Source: Bin87 sp965220505
Lineage (GTDB): Bacteria > Chloroflexota > Dehalococcoidia > Lucifugimonadales > UBA3495
DNA length: 64,000 bases
Direction: 5' to 3'
NCBI GenBank assembly: GCA_965220505.1
Contig: CBDCQE010000001.1
Location: forward strand, 1,612,001-1,676,000
Shown: in pieces, positions 17,090 to 25,540 of the stretch
Layout of the letters: each line of letters starts with the position of its first letter
Position numbering within the stretch: position 1 is the stretch's first letter
Made by a program: the position numbers and the translations under genes
The notes under the pieces: model-generated
Seen by the model: the letters and a program-made list of their open reading frames with translations, nothing else
The model's database searches: none
Told to the model about the DNA's origin: nothing

Positions 17090-18106
17090 TCAAGTGTAAA
17101 CCACCTGCATCGCCTGCCGAACGTCCTCGATGGTCTGCTGCGCGATGGAGCGTTCCCGTTCCGTGCCGGCCTGCAGCACGTCGCGGACGTAGTCTGGATG
17201 CTCCTCGTACCACGAACGCTTCTCTCGGATCGGTTCCAGGAACCGGTTGATCGCGGTGGTGAGTCGTTCCTTCACTTCACGGTCACTCACCGTGCCCGCG
17301 GTGTACCGTTCTTTGAGCTCGGCTACCTCATCGGTGTTGTCATTGAATGCGTCGTGGTACAGAAAAGCCGGGTTGTAATCCACCACGCCTGGGTCCGTGG
17401 CCCGCAACCGGGGGTTCTGACCGGTAATATCCGTGACCATGCGACGCACCCGGTCCTCCACCGCATCCGGCCCGTCGGCAAGGTAAATGGCGTTGTTCAG
17501 GCTCTTGCTCATCTTAGCCTGGCCATCGGTGCCCACCAGACGGGGCACACGTCCCACCCTGGCGCGCGGCACCGGGAAGACCTCTCCGTACAACCGGTTG
17601 AAGCGTCTAGCCACGTCCCGCGTGTATTCGATGTGGGCCACCTGGTCCTCGCCCACCGGAACCAGGTGGGCCTTGGGCAGCAAGATGTCGGCCGCCTGGC
17701 TGATGGGGTAGTTGAAGAACCCCAGGGTGATGGACTGGTTTTCCGCTTCGAGTTGCGCTGTTTCCGCCCGCAGCGTCGGATTCCGCTGGTGCTGGTTGAG
17801 CGGCATGAGCATGGAGAAGAACATGGTCAGCTCGGCGTGTTCCGGCACGTAGCTCTGGATCACGAAGGCCGACTTCTCGGGGTCCAGGCCCACCGCCAGC
17901 CAATCGGTTGCAACCTCGATCACGGAGCGTTGGATCAACCCGATGTCGTCCAGGTGGTCTCCCATCGCCTGGTAGTCCGCGATGAGGAAGAAGCACTCGT
18001 ACTCGTGCTGCATCTGTATCCAGTTTTCCAGGGCCCCCAAATAGTGCCCCAGGTGCAACTGCCCGGTCGGGCGCATCCCGGTGAGGATCCGTTGCTGGTT
18101 CGCCAT
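17090..18106 (-). CDS. trpS: Tryptophanyl-tRNA synthetase, canonical bacterial type
   Basis: 338 aa, the usual length. It charges tRNA-Trp with tryptophan. The class I signatures are intact: HIGH as HLGH at 18-21 (GQLHLGHYLGALENW) and KMSKS at 197-201. The GEDQ motif (GEDQVAHIEYTRD) and the C-terminal anticodon helices are normal. The ATG has AGGAG about 10 bp upstream. The next gene upstream in the same orientation (18284-20479) encodes a second, very different TrpRS-like domain. Having an intact trpS here means the larger protein is not needed as the housekeeping enzyme. Confidence 0.97.
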   Translation of the reverse strand: MANQQRILTGMRPTGQLHLGHYLGALENWIQMQHEYECFFLIADYQAMGDHLDDIGLIQRSVIEVATDWLAVGLDPEKSAFVIQSYVPEHAELTMFFSMLMPLNQHQRNPTLRAETAQLEAENQSITLGFFNYPISQAADILLPKAHLVPVGEDQVAHIEYTRDVARRFNRLYGEVFPVPRARVGRVPRLVGTDGQAKMSKSLNNAIYLADGPDAVEDRVRRMVTDITGQNPRLRATDPGVVDYNPAFLYHDAFNDNTDEVAELKERYTAGTVSDREVKERLTTAINRFLEPIREKRSWYEEHPDYVRDVLQAGTERERSIAQQTIEDVRQAMQVVYT

Positions 18107-18283
18107 AACCCTCGGTCTCCTGCGATATCTAAAATTTGCTAGTCAAAGTGGGCAGATCGGGAATTACCATCCCCATCCTCAGTCGGCGTTCGTCCCTTCT
18201 GCTTCCAACTGACGGACTACGACGTTGCCTGATGCCCGATATAGGGATAAGCACGACCTAATCCGCTGGTACGGGCAGCACCG

Positions 18284-20479
18284 CTAATCGTTGAGCGCGG
18301 TCCGCCGCCGTGCGCGGTGACCCTGCAGATATTCTAGCAGGCGGTCAGCAGCAGACGTTTTACACTCCCCGCACAGCAACTCGCCCGAGCGGCAGCAAGA
18401 CTGCAATTGCGCGTACTCCTCCGGGTCCGGCGTGGCGAAGAAGGCGTGCAGGCTGGACACTGAGCATACTCGTGGGTCCGGGTTGCCGCCCTTTTCCCTC
18501 TGCTCCTCCAGTGTCCCGCGCCCGCCGGTGTACGCCCGGCCGATGCGGCGCCGGACATCATCGTCCGCGTCGTCGTAGGCGATGCGACCCGGCGGCACTC
18601 GGTTGGTCATCACCTCCACCGATCCGCCGGTTTGCGGATCGCTGTAGGTGGTCAGGTTTCGCACCGGGCGCAGGTACAACGCGGACGGCTTCACGAAGCC
18701 AAATCGCTCCGCTACGTTGCGGGCCATGCGCACGTACACGTCGCCGCCAATGTTGTCCAACACCAGCGTCCGACACGGCCCGCCGGCCTCCGGCTGCTGC
18801 GCGTGCAGGATATCCGCCAGCCGGAGCAACGGCCGGAAGGTGTCCGTCGCGCTGTCCCGCAGGCGCAAGCCCAGCGCCGAGTTCAGCATGCTCAGCGGGA
18901 TCGCTTCGCCCAACTGGAAGGCGGTGCTGATGATGGACGGGTTAGTCTGTTGCAGGTACGAGTTGACCCGATTCACATCCAATCCTGCCGCCCCCATGAG
19001 CAGCAGGTCCTCCCGCATGATCCGCAGCGCCTCATCCAGGTCGCCCAGTTCGTTCCGAAAACCGATGGTTATTTCCGCGCCCATCCCCTGGAAATGCGCC
19101 AGAACGCTGGTGAGGGCTCCGTGACCCAGGTGCATCGGCCCGTCGATAGCCACCGTTCCCAGCACCTTACATCGCTCACCCTCGGTCAAAGCCTGCATGA
19201 ACAGGTCCGCGTCACGGCTGCCCACGGTCATGCCGGTCAGCAGGTAGGGGTGCGGATCGTCGAACCACTCGGCGAACCGGCGACGCTGCTCAGGGTACGC
19301 CTCGTTCAGCCCGGTGACCCGCAACTCTTTGATCAGCTCGTTCTCGCGAGCCAGTGGCTGGTCGCCGGTTCGCACCACCAGCGAGGGGATCGCGATATCC
19401 GCCTCATCGGTGCGCGTTTCCGGCGAGTCAGCGTCCAGTATCTGCCCGTGCAACCGGCTCAACCGCTGGGCGATGTCGTTGAGGGTACGTTCCTGCACCT
19501 CCCGGGCGTTGGACAGCAGCAGCCTGGCGATGTCCTCCGCCGTCTCCGCGGACAAGCCCAGTTGACGCGCTCGACGCCGCGCCCCGACGAACAGGTTCTC
19601 CTCCACCGCCGGCTTGTGGATGGTGTCGCTCTCCAGGTACTTCTCGGCCGCCACGTTGCGCGACGCCTCGATGCGGGCATGGGTAAGTTCCAGGATCCGG
19701 TCGTGGCTGCCGGAAATGATAGCGCGTTGTCGTCCTCGGTACTCCGCGTAGGGCAGCCCCCCGGCGGGCATTTCGGCCCGAACTGCCGCCGGGTCTTCGC
19801 CGGCCAGCAACCTGCCCACTCCGCTCTCGATCTCCACAACCTCCGCCAGCCGTCGCCAGTCCGGCGGGACCAGGCCGGGCGGCTGCTCGTCCAGCCAGGC
19901 GGACAGCCGGGGTAAGCGCTGACCGTACATCTCCAACGCCGCCGGCAGAGACAACATGCCGCGCAACTGCAACGCCGGCGTCAAGCACTCACGACGATAT
20001 TCCGCCAGGTATGGCTCCCGAAGGCGTCCGGGCGGCGGCACGTCTCGCAGGTAGTCAGAATGCCGTTCGACACTCGCCAAGTCCAGCAGCGCAGCGTCCC
20101 GCAGCAGCTTGCCGTTTGCGTCTTGACGAAAGTCGGAGTCAAGTACCGGAGTTTGCGACAACCCTCCCGCGATAGCCCTGGCTACTGCCGCAATGAAGAG
20201 CTCAGGCCCACCCGACCCTCGCAACCACGCCGAGGCCAGCGCAGCCGACGCCTCCCCCCGGTTCCCGTCCTGCGGACGACCAGACAGATGGAACAGTGCG
20301 GCGGTGTTCACCACTGTCGGATCCACCGCCAGGTCACATGAACCGATCAACTCGGCGGCGGTGGCTGCGATACGACGAGCTGCCGGTAGTCCTTGCGCGT
20401 CAGGGTGACCAGCGTATATTGCCGGCAGGGATGCAGCCAGTCGGTGCCCATCGGGTATGTAGGTTTGCGGAGAGGCCAT
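18284..20479 (-). CDS. Three-part protein: degenerate HD domain + chorismate-mutase-like domain + TrpRS-like domain
   Basis: 731 aa. Residues about 20-150 resemble an HD phosphohydrolase but with HL in place of HD (TAALFHLSG, 59-67) and a KLLRDAALLDLAS segment where a DAD-type site is expected. Residues about 250-340 read like the AroQ helical chorismate mutase (RILELTHARIEASRNVAAEK, then AVEENLFVGARRRARQLGLS), with the Lys39-equivalent kept and several Arg positions unclear. Residues about 360-725 are an archaeal-type TrpRS: HLGH at 450-453, IGRAYTGGRGTLEEQREKGG, and CRSGELLCGECK near the end. The KMSKS site reads VMTNR (623-627), so tRNA charging is doubtful. The start is set by the promoter at 20514-20522, which excludes the longer frame. 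Confidence 0.8.
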   Translation of the reverse strand: MASPQTYIPDGHRLAASLPAIYAGHPDAQGLPAARRIAATAAELIGSCDLAVDPTVVNTAALFHLSGRPQDGNRGEASAALASAWLRGSGGPELFIAAVARAIAGGLSQTPVLDSDFRQDANGKLLRDAALLDLASVERHSDYLRDVPPPGRLREPYLAEYRRECLTPALQLRGMLSLPAALEMYGQRLPRLSAWLDEQPPGLVPPDWRRLAEVVEIESGVGRLLAGEDPAAVRAEMPAGGLPYAEYRGRQRAIISGSHDRILELTHARIEASRNVAAEKYLESDTIHKPAVEENLFVGARRRARQLGLSAETAEDIARLLLSNAREVQERTLNDIAQRLSRLHGQILDADSPETRTDEADIAIPSLVVRTGDQPLARENELIKELRVTGLNEAYPEQRRRFAEWFDDPHPYLLTGMTVGSRDADLFMQALTEGERCKVLGTVAIDGPMHLGHGALTSVLAHFQGMGAEITIGFRNELGDLDEALRIMREDLLLMGAAGLDVNRVNSYLQQTNPSIISTAFQLGEAIPLSMLNSALGLRLRDSATDTFRPLLRLADILHAQQPEAGGPCRTLVLDNIGGDVYVRMARNVAERFGFVKPSALYLRPVRNLTTYSDPQTGGSVEVMTNRVPPGRIAYDDADDDVRRRIGRAYTGGRGTLEEQREKGGNPDPRVCSVSSLHAFFATPDPEEYAQLQSCCRSGELLCGECKTSAADRLLEYLQGHRARRRTALND

Positions 20480-20513
20480 GGTCACGGCAGGGGAAACCGC
20501 TGCGAATGGCCTA

Positions 20514-20522
20514 ATAATACCA
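20514..20522 (-). promoter_or_regulatory. Extended -10 promoter of the HD-CM-TrpRS-like gene
   Basis: TG-G-TATTAT on the minus strand (TATTAT at 20514-20519, TG at 20521-20522), about 35 bp upstream of the ATG at 20479. No clean -35. It lies between the gyrA-operon terminator and the gene, so the gene is probably expressed on its own. Confidence 0.45.
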
Positions 20523-20554
20523 GCAACGCCGATTGGCCAAATCCCCCGGAACAC

Positions 20555-20577
20555 AAAAGCCCGGCCAGCGGCCGGGC
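20555..20577 (-). terminator. Intrinsic terminator of the gyrA operon
   Basis: On the minus strand GCCCGGCC-GCT-GGCCGGGC forms a perfect 8-bp stem with a 3-nt loop (20559-20577), followed by TTTTGTGTT. It lies 29 bp after the stop of the alpha/beta hydrolase. Confidence 0.85.
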
Positions 20578-20605
20578 AGCGATGACAGCCGAGTGGTGTC
20601 CTCGT

Positions 20606-21304
20606 CTACCCCGCGCCGTCGGTCAGCCGGTTGAGGAACCGAGCGATGGCTTCGTTGACCGCCTCCGGTTGTTCCAATGTCACGAAATGCCCCGAGTTGG
20701 GCACAACCACGACCTCGGCGTCCTGCAACTCCCGGCCCAGGTATTCCGCGTAACGGACCGGGGTCATTATGTCATCCGCGCCCACAATCACCAGTGATGG
20801 CAGCGAGATCTCCTTGACACGCTCCATCACGTCAAACCGGTCGCAGGCCGACAGGTCGTTGTGCTCGACCATCGGGCCCGATTGCAGAGCGCGCGCGGCG
20901 AGTTCGGGGGCCAGATCCCTGTTGATGGCCTCGTAATACGCCGGAGCCTCGGCGCGCCATTGGGCGTCGTCCAGGCACCGGTTCAGGTAGTCCGGGTGCA
21001 CGCGCAGGCGCGCGCCGGTCCCGATGAGTATCAGGCCGGCCAGGTCCTCCGGGAACCGCAGCGCGTAGTCCAGGGCGATGGCCCCGCCCATGGAGTGCCC
21101 GAACAGGACAAAGGGCGGGTATCCCTTGCCCCGCGCGTAATCCCGCAGCCAGTCAACGTACCCTCCGATGCTGTCTCTGGGCTCGCCGTCCGGGTGTCCG
21201 GGCAGGTTCACCGCGTCCGCGTTGTCGAACCGAACGGTCTGGTAGTGATACGTCAGTTCGTTCTGGCCGGAGCCGTGAACCATCACCAGTTGCATTGCAG
21301 CCAT
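20606..21304 (-). CDS. Alpha/beta hydrolase
   Basis: 232 aa, alpha/beta-hydrolase fold. The catalytic triad can be read: Ser in GHSMGGA (nucleophile elbow), Asp in VGADDIMTP, and His in NSGHFVTLEQPE. The oxyanion region is VMVHGSGQNELT, beginning a few residues into the protein. It starts 2 bp after the end of gyrA and is the last gene before a strong terminator, so it is co-transcribed with gyrA and the amidotransferase-like gene. The substrate is unknown. The size suits a small esterase or a C-C hydrolase. Confidence 0.9.
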   Translation of the reverse strand: MAAMQLVMVHGSGQNELTYHYQTVRFDNADAVNLPGHPDGEPRDSIGGYVDWLRDYARGKGYPPFVLFGHSMGGAIALDYALRFPEDLAGLILIGTGARLRVHPDYLNRCLDDAQWRAEAPAYYEAINRDLAPELAARALQSGPMVEHNDLSACDRFDVMERVKEISLPSLVIVGADDIMTPVRYAEYLGRELQDAEVVVVPNSGHFVTLEQPEAVNEAIARFLNRLTDGAG

Positions 21305-21306
21305 CC

Positions 21307-24039
21307 TTACAGCAGCGGGGCCTGCCCGTTCATGTGGAGATCCGGGTCATCATCGTCATCTTCGGCTTCAACGTCGTCATCCGGCATATCATCACCGATG
21401 TCCTCATCATCAGCGCCCTCGTATTGGCTATCCGCCTGGGCCGCGACCTCTTCGGCCTGGGCCAGAGCCGTACCCGCCGCGCCGTCCTGCAGAGCCGGGT
21501 CGTCCTGACTGTAGTCCGTAGCCCGGAAGCAGTAGATGGATACGACGCTGTCGTCGCCACCGCGCTCGCGCCAGACGATGACTCCCTTGGTCTGCCGAGT
21601 GTTCACCACCTTGATCTCAGCCAGATCGATGCGCACCACCTGTCCACGCGCAGAGATGATGAAGACCTCGTGCCCCTCCTCGTCGTTCATTTCGGCGGAG
21701 GACACGATCTTGGCGTCGACCACCGGACCGGTGGGTTTGTCACCCTGGTCCACCGCGAAGGTCTTGACGCCCATGCCACCGCGATTGGTTTCGCGATACA
21801 CGGGTTCGCCCTTGCTGTTGCACAGCGGCGTGGCCTTGCCGTAACCCTTTTCGCTCACCACCAGCAGATATTCGTCCTCGGGGTCATTGACCACGTCAAG
21901 CGCTACGACCCGGTCCTTGCCTCCAAATTCGTCCTTGAACTTGATTCCGATGACGCCGGTAGCGTTACGGTTCCGCTCCGGTATGCTGGTGACCGGGCAC
22001 AGCAGCGCCTGCCCCTGCTCGGTGACCAGTACGACCGACGCATCACTCTGCGCCGGGCGCACCGCAACCAACTCGTCACCATCCAGCACCTTCATGGCGA
22101 TTAGGCCGGACTTTCGCAGGTTCTGCAACTGGCCCGGACGTAATGCGTTGACCCGGCCGTTGCGGGTGGCAAAAACGTACAAGCGGTTGTATTCGTCGCG
22201 GCTGGCCGGCAGCATGGTCTGCACATGCTCACCCGGCTGCAGCGGAATGAGGTTCACCAGCAGGGTTCCCCGGGCAGTACGGCCGGCGTCGTTGGGGGTC
22301 TCATAGACGCTGAGCGGGTAAACCCGACCCTTGTTGGTGAAGAACAGCAACTGCTCGTGAGTATTGACGACCGCGATCTGCATGATCGCGTCGTCATCCC
22401 GGTTGTTTGCGCCGCGCACGCCCTTGCCGCCCCGCCGCTGGTTGCGGTAGGTGCTGATGGGCACGCGCTTGATGTACCCGCGCTGGCTCAGAGTGACGAC
22501 CACGTCCTCCTGCACGATGAACTGCTCGATGGACTGCTCCTGCAATTCCTCTCGGATTATTTCGGTGCGGCGCGGGTCGGCATGCTTGCGCTTGACCTCC
22601 CGGGTCTCCCGCTTGATCTCGGCGCGGATCTTCTGCGGGTTCTGCAGCAGGTCCTCCAGCCGTGAGATAGTTGCCAGCAGGTCGTTGTATTCCTCGTCCA
22701 GCCGCTGACGCTCCAGGGCGGCCAGGCGGCGCAACTGCATGTCGAGAATGGCCTGAGCCTGGATCTCCGACAGGTCGAACTGTTGGACCAGGTTGTTGCG
22801 CGCGGTTTCCACGTCCTGGCTGTTGCGGATGGTCTCGATGATCGCGTCGATGGCGTCCAGGGCTTTGAGCAGGCCCTCCACGATGTGCGCGCGGTCGCGG
22901 GCCCGTCCAAGCTGATACTCGGTGCGCCGCCGGATGACGTCTTCACGGTGCGTGACGAAATGGTTGATCAGGTCCTTGAGCGGCAGCTCCTGCGGCTGTC
23001 CGTCCACCAGCGCCAGCATGATGGCATTGAAGGACGACCGCAATGCGGTACGCTTGTACAGGTTGTTCAGGATCACCGTGGGCTGCGCGCTGCGCGCCAG
23101 CTCGATCACTACCCGGATACCCCGGCGGTCCGACTCGTCGCGGATTTCGGTGATGCCCACCAGGGTTTTGTCCCGCACCAGGCTGGCGATTTTTTCGACC
23201 AGGGTCGCCTTGTTAACCTGGTACGGCAACTCGCTGATTATGATCCGCTGCCGGTTGGAGTTGCGGCCCGGCATGTCCTCGATCTCGGTCACCGCTTCCA
23301 TGACCACGCGCCCGCGACCGGTAGCGTACATGTCCCGCACGCCGGCCACGCCGCGGATCCGGCCCGAGGTGGGGAAGTCCGGCGCTGGAACGATCTCCAT
23401 CAACTGGTCGACGTTGCACGTCGGGTGGTCGATGACATAGTTGATGGCGTCGCAGATCTCGCCCAGGTTGTGCGGAGGCATGTTGGTCGCCATGCCCACG
23501 GCGATTCCGGATGACCCGTTGACCAGCAGGTTGGGCATCCGGCCCGGCAACACCTGGGGTTCTTTCAGGGAATCGTCGAAGTTGTCGGAGAAATCAACGG
23601 TCTGCTGGTCAATGTCGGCCAGCATTTCGTCGGCGATGGCGGCGAGCCTGGCTTCGGTGTAGCGCATGGCGGCCGGCGGGTCGCCGTCGATGCTGCCGAA
23701 GTTGCCCTGTCCGTCAATCAGCGGCGCCCGCATGGAGAACACCTGGGCCATGCGCACCAGCGCGTCGTACACCGACCCGTCGCCGTGCGGGTGGAACTTG
23801 CCCAGCACCTCGCCGACGATGCGCGCGCTCTTCCGGTACTGGCTGCCCGGTCGTATCCCCATGTCGTGCATGGCGTAGAGGATCCGGCGCTGCACTGGCT
23901 TCAACCCGTCCCGCACGTCCGGCAGCGCCCGGGCCACGATGACCGACATTGCGTAGGAGAGATACGACTCGCGCATCTCGTCCTCAATGGGTCGCAGCGT
24001 GAATTCTCCGCCGGGCTGCTGTGGAGGCGCCGTAGTCAT
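21307..24039 (-). CDS. gyrA: DNA gyrase subunit A
   Basis: 910 aa. Introduces negative supercoils with GyrB. The catalytic Tyr127 is in AAMRYTEARL, and the GyrA box QRRGGKG is present in the C-terminal beta-pinwheel, which separates it from ParC. In the quinolone-resistance region HPHGDGSVYD, the position equivalent to E. coli Ser83 is Gly88 while Asp92 (Asp87) is kept. The C-terminus ends in a very acidic tail rich in Asp (about residues 870-903), typical of regulatory GyrA tails. The start overlaps the upstream gene by 4 bp (ATGA) and has GAGGAGAA upstream. Confidence 0.97.
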   Translation of the reverse strand: MTTAPPQQPGGEFTLRPIEDEMRESYLSYAMSVIVARALPDVRDGLKPVQRRILYAMHDMGIRPGSQYRKSARIVGEVLGKFHPHGDGSVYDALVRMAQVFSMRAPLIDGQGNFGSIDGDPPAAMRYTEARLAAIADEMLADIDQQTVDFSDNFDDSLKEPQVLPGRMPNLLVNGSSGIAVGMATNMPPHNLGEICDAINYVIDHPTCNVDQLMEIVPAPDFPTSGRIRGVAGVRDMYATGRGRVVMEAVTEIEDMPGRNSNRQRIIISELPYQVNKATLVEKIASLVRDKTLVGITEIRDESDRRGIRVVIELARSAQPTVILNNLYKRTALRSSFNAIMLALVDGQPQELPLKDLINHFVTHREDVIRRRTEYQLGRARDRAHIVEGLLKALDAIDAIIETIRNSQDVETARNNLVQQFDLSEIQAQAILDMQLRRLAALERQRLDEEYNDLLATISRLEDLLQNPQKIRAEIKRETREVKRKHADPRRTEIIREELQEQSIEQFIVQEDVVVTLSQRGYIKRVPISTYRNQRRGGKGVRGANNRDDDAIMQIAVVNTHEQLLFFTNKGRVYPLSVYETPNDAGRTARGTLLVNLIPLQPGEHVQTMLPASRDEYNRLYVFATRNGRVNALRPGQLQNLRKSGLIAMKVLDGDELVAVRPAQSDASVVLVTEQGQALLCPVTSIPERNRNATGVIGIKFKDEFGGKDRVVALDVVNDPEDEYLLVVSEKGYGKATPLCNSKGEPVYRETNRGGMGVKTFAVDQGDKPTGPVVDAKIVSSAEMNDEEGHEVFIISARGQVVRIDLAEIKVVNTRQTKGVIVWRERGGDDSVVSIYCFRATDYSQDDPALQDGAAGTALAQAEEVAAQADSQYEGADDEDIGDDMPDDDVEAEDDDDDPDLHMNGQAPLL

Positions 24040-24686
24040 CGTGAAGTTCTCCTCATGTCGTTATTCTCTATGAAATCCTGGGCGCGCTCCACCAACCCGA
24101 GGAACAGGTTGTTGAAACTAGCGGGCACTTCGTCGCCGAGTTCCGGCTGAAACTGCACGCCGATCACCCAGCTGTGTTCCTTGCTCTCCAGGCCTTCTAT
24201 GAGGCCGTCATCCAACTGGTATGCGATGGTCATTAACCGCTCCGCCCGCTGCGGTTCACGGATGCCCTCACGATGCCAGCTGTTCACTCGGAACATGCCG
24301 GCGGAGCCGATGATCGCAGCCACCTTGGACCCGGGAGACAGGTAGATCTGGTGCCGCAGCGGCCCCGCGCCTCCATCCGGATAATGCGCCGATACCGGTA
24401 GGGGTTCACCACCGCCGAAATGGCGGTTCAGGGTGTGCATCCCGCCACCGGTAGCCAGCACGGGCATGTCGGCATCCAACGCCGCCGCAAGCAGGCCGCC
24501 GGAGACTCCTTGATGAAAGTGCGGCAGCACCACACCGCCAGTATCATCCAGCAGTTCAGGCGCGGCCATCGCCGGCGCAACTACGCGCGCGCTGCCACCG
24601 GCCTCTTCGATTGCTCGGATTGACGGGTGTGGATTATGGCCGTTGCGGTCATCGGCCAGGACGGTGATAGTGGGCAAAATGAGCAA
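24036..24686 (-). CDS. Class I glutamine-amidotransferase-like (PuuD/peptidase C26) pseudoenzyme
   Basis: Up to 216 aa from a TTG start; a TTG three codons later is equally possible. The fold is that of gamma-glutamyl-GABA hydrolase: strand VVLPHFHQGVSGG, nucleophile elbow region PVLATGGGMHTLN, the VNSWHREGI loop, and a C-terminal GVQFQPEL. Both catalytic residues appear lost: the Cys of the usual C-R-G-M-Q elbow is Gly80, and the His of the usual Q-x-H-P-E is Gln180. It overlaps gyrA by 4 bp and is transcribed first, from a TATAAT element at 24713-24718. A binding or regulatory role is likely but unproven. Confidence 0.85.
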   Translation of the reverse strand: MLILPTITVLADDRNGHNPHPSIRAIEEAGGSARVVAPAMAAPELLDDTGGVVLPHFHQGVSGGLLAAALDADMPVLATGGGMHTLNRHFGGGEPLPVSAHYPDGGAGPLRHQIYLSPGSKVAAIIGSAGMFRVNSWHREGIREPQRAERLMTIAYQLDDGLIEGLESKEHSWVIGVQFQPELGDEVPASFNNLFLGLVERAQDFIENNDMRRTSR

Positions 24687-24712
24687 TCTTGAACGGGCCA
24701 GCAGGTTCTTTG

Positions 24713-24718
24713 ATTATA
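24713..24718 (-). promoter_or_regulatory. -10 element of the gyrA operon
   Basis: A perfect TATAAT on the minus strand, in an AT-rich stretch (TTTTTAGTATAATC), about 27 bp upstream of the TTG start of the amidotransferase-like gene. No -35 with normal spacing is clear. Confidence 0.5.
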
Positions 24719-24819
24719 CTAAAAATCGGGCTAACCCGCCCGTTGCATGCGTCATCATCTTTCGCTGAAAACTGCCCGCATGCTACCCTGCATCCAAGAA
24801 GCATGAAGGAGAGCCAGCG

Positions 24820-25176
24820 ATGACATCCGCTAATACCCACGCATCACAGCAGGATGGCGCTGCGTCGGACGACATCGAGGACGTAGGCACTTTTCAGGTT
24901 CTGGTGAGTTACTACGACGGAGAGGACTTTGACGGCGACTGGCGCTGGTGCGCCGACGCCCCGGAGATAGGCGTCGCATCTGACGGGCGCACTTACGAAG
25001 AAGCGCTCGAAATGGTGAAAGACGCCATTCAATGCTTCATGTCCGGCTATCCGTCAGGGCAGTTCCCGGTCTGTCCGCCCAATGCCATGGCAATAGCCCG
25101 CTCCGAATACGCCGACGAAGGTCTGGAGTACACGCTCGATAAAGTTACTATCTCAGGACCCAATCCATACCGCTGA
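24820..25176 (+). CDS. hicB: HicB-family antitoxin
   Basis: 118 aa. The HicB partial RNase-H-like fold is visible: TFQVLVSYYDGEDFDGDWRW, then CADAPEIGVASDGRTYEEAL with the conserved P-x-h-G..S-x-G..x-x-A pattern, and MVKDAIQCFM. The C-terminus has no clear ribbon-helix-helix or HTH, so it may rely on another DNA-binding mode or not autoregulate. The start has AAGGAGAG upstream. It precedes hicA by 2 bp. Antitoxin-first order is one of the known arrangements. Confidence 0.85.
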   Translation: MTSANTHASQQDGAASDDIEDVGTFQVLVSYYDGEDFDGDWRWCADAPEIGVASDGRTYEEALEMVKDAIQCFMSGYPSGQFPVCPPNAMAIARSEYADEGLEYTLDKVTISGPNPYR

Positions 25177-25178
25177 AC

Positions 25179-25454
25179 GTGGCGGCGCAGCCGGTATCCC
25201 CCAATCAATGCCCAGGCAAGCCAACCGCGATGACGTTGCGCGCGTTGCGTGCAGCCGGGTTTATGTTCACCCCCGGCCGTGGGCGCGGCGGTCACGACAA
25301 GTGGACATTAGAAACGCGCACAGTTTCGGTACCGCGTCATACCGGTGATATTCGCGCCAAAACGTTCGCCGGCATCCGTCGTCAGGCTGGCGGCTGGTCG
25401 GTGGCAAAGTTCTGGTGGTACGCTGACGGGATGCGAGGGCCGGAGCCGGATTAG
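25179..25454 (+). CDS. hicA: HicA-family toxin
   Basis: 91 aa from a GTG start 2 bp after hicB. HicA is a small double-stranded-RNA-binding-like mRNA interferase. The family pattern is clear: LRALRAAGFMFTPGRGRGGHDKW, where the catalytic His stands in the G-x-H position, then VSVPRHTGDIRAKTFAGIRRQAG. The N-terminal leader of about 15 residues is longer than usual. Expected to be held inactive by the HicB product. The C-terminal extension (SVAKFWWYADGMRG) is not part of the core. Confidence 0.85.
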   Translation: MAAQPVSPNQCPGKPTAMTLRALRAAGFMFTPGRGRGGHDKWTLETRTVSVPRHTGDIRAKTFAGIRRQAGGWSVAKFWWYADGMRGPEPD

Positions 25455-25540
25455 CCAGAATTATTCCAGTTCAGTCACAACGCTCGTCCATCCGCCGCAG
25501 GATGGAACGGAATCTCTCGGTGTTTTTCCGGTTCTACCAT

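Noticed and set aside
18107..18283. T-box leader in front of trpS
   Set aside because: No T-box sequence (AGGGUGGNACCGCG-like) or terminator/antiterminator pair seen.
20480..20554. N-terminal 25 codons of the HD-CM-TrpRS frame
   Set aside because: They lie over and upstream of the likely promoter at 20514-20522, so they cannot be translated from that transcript.
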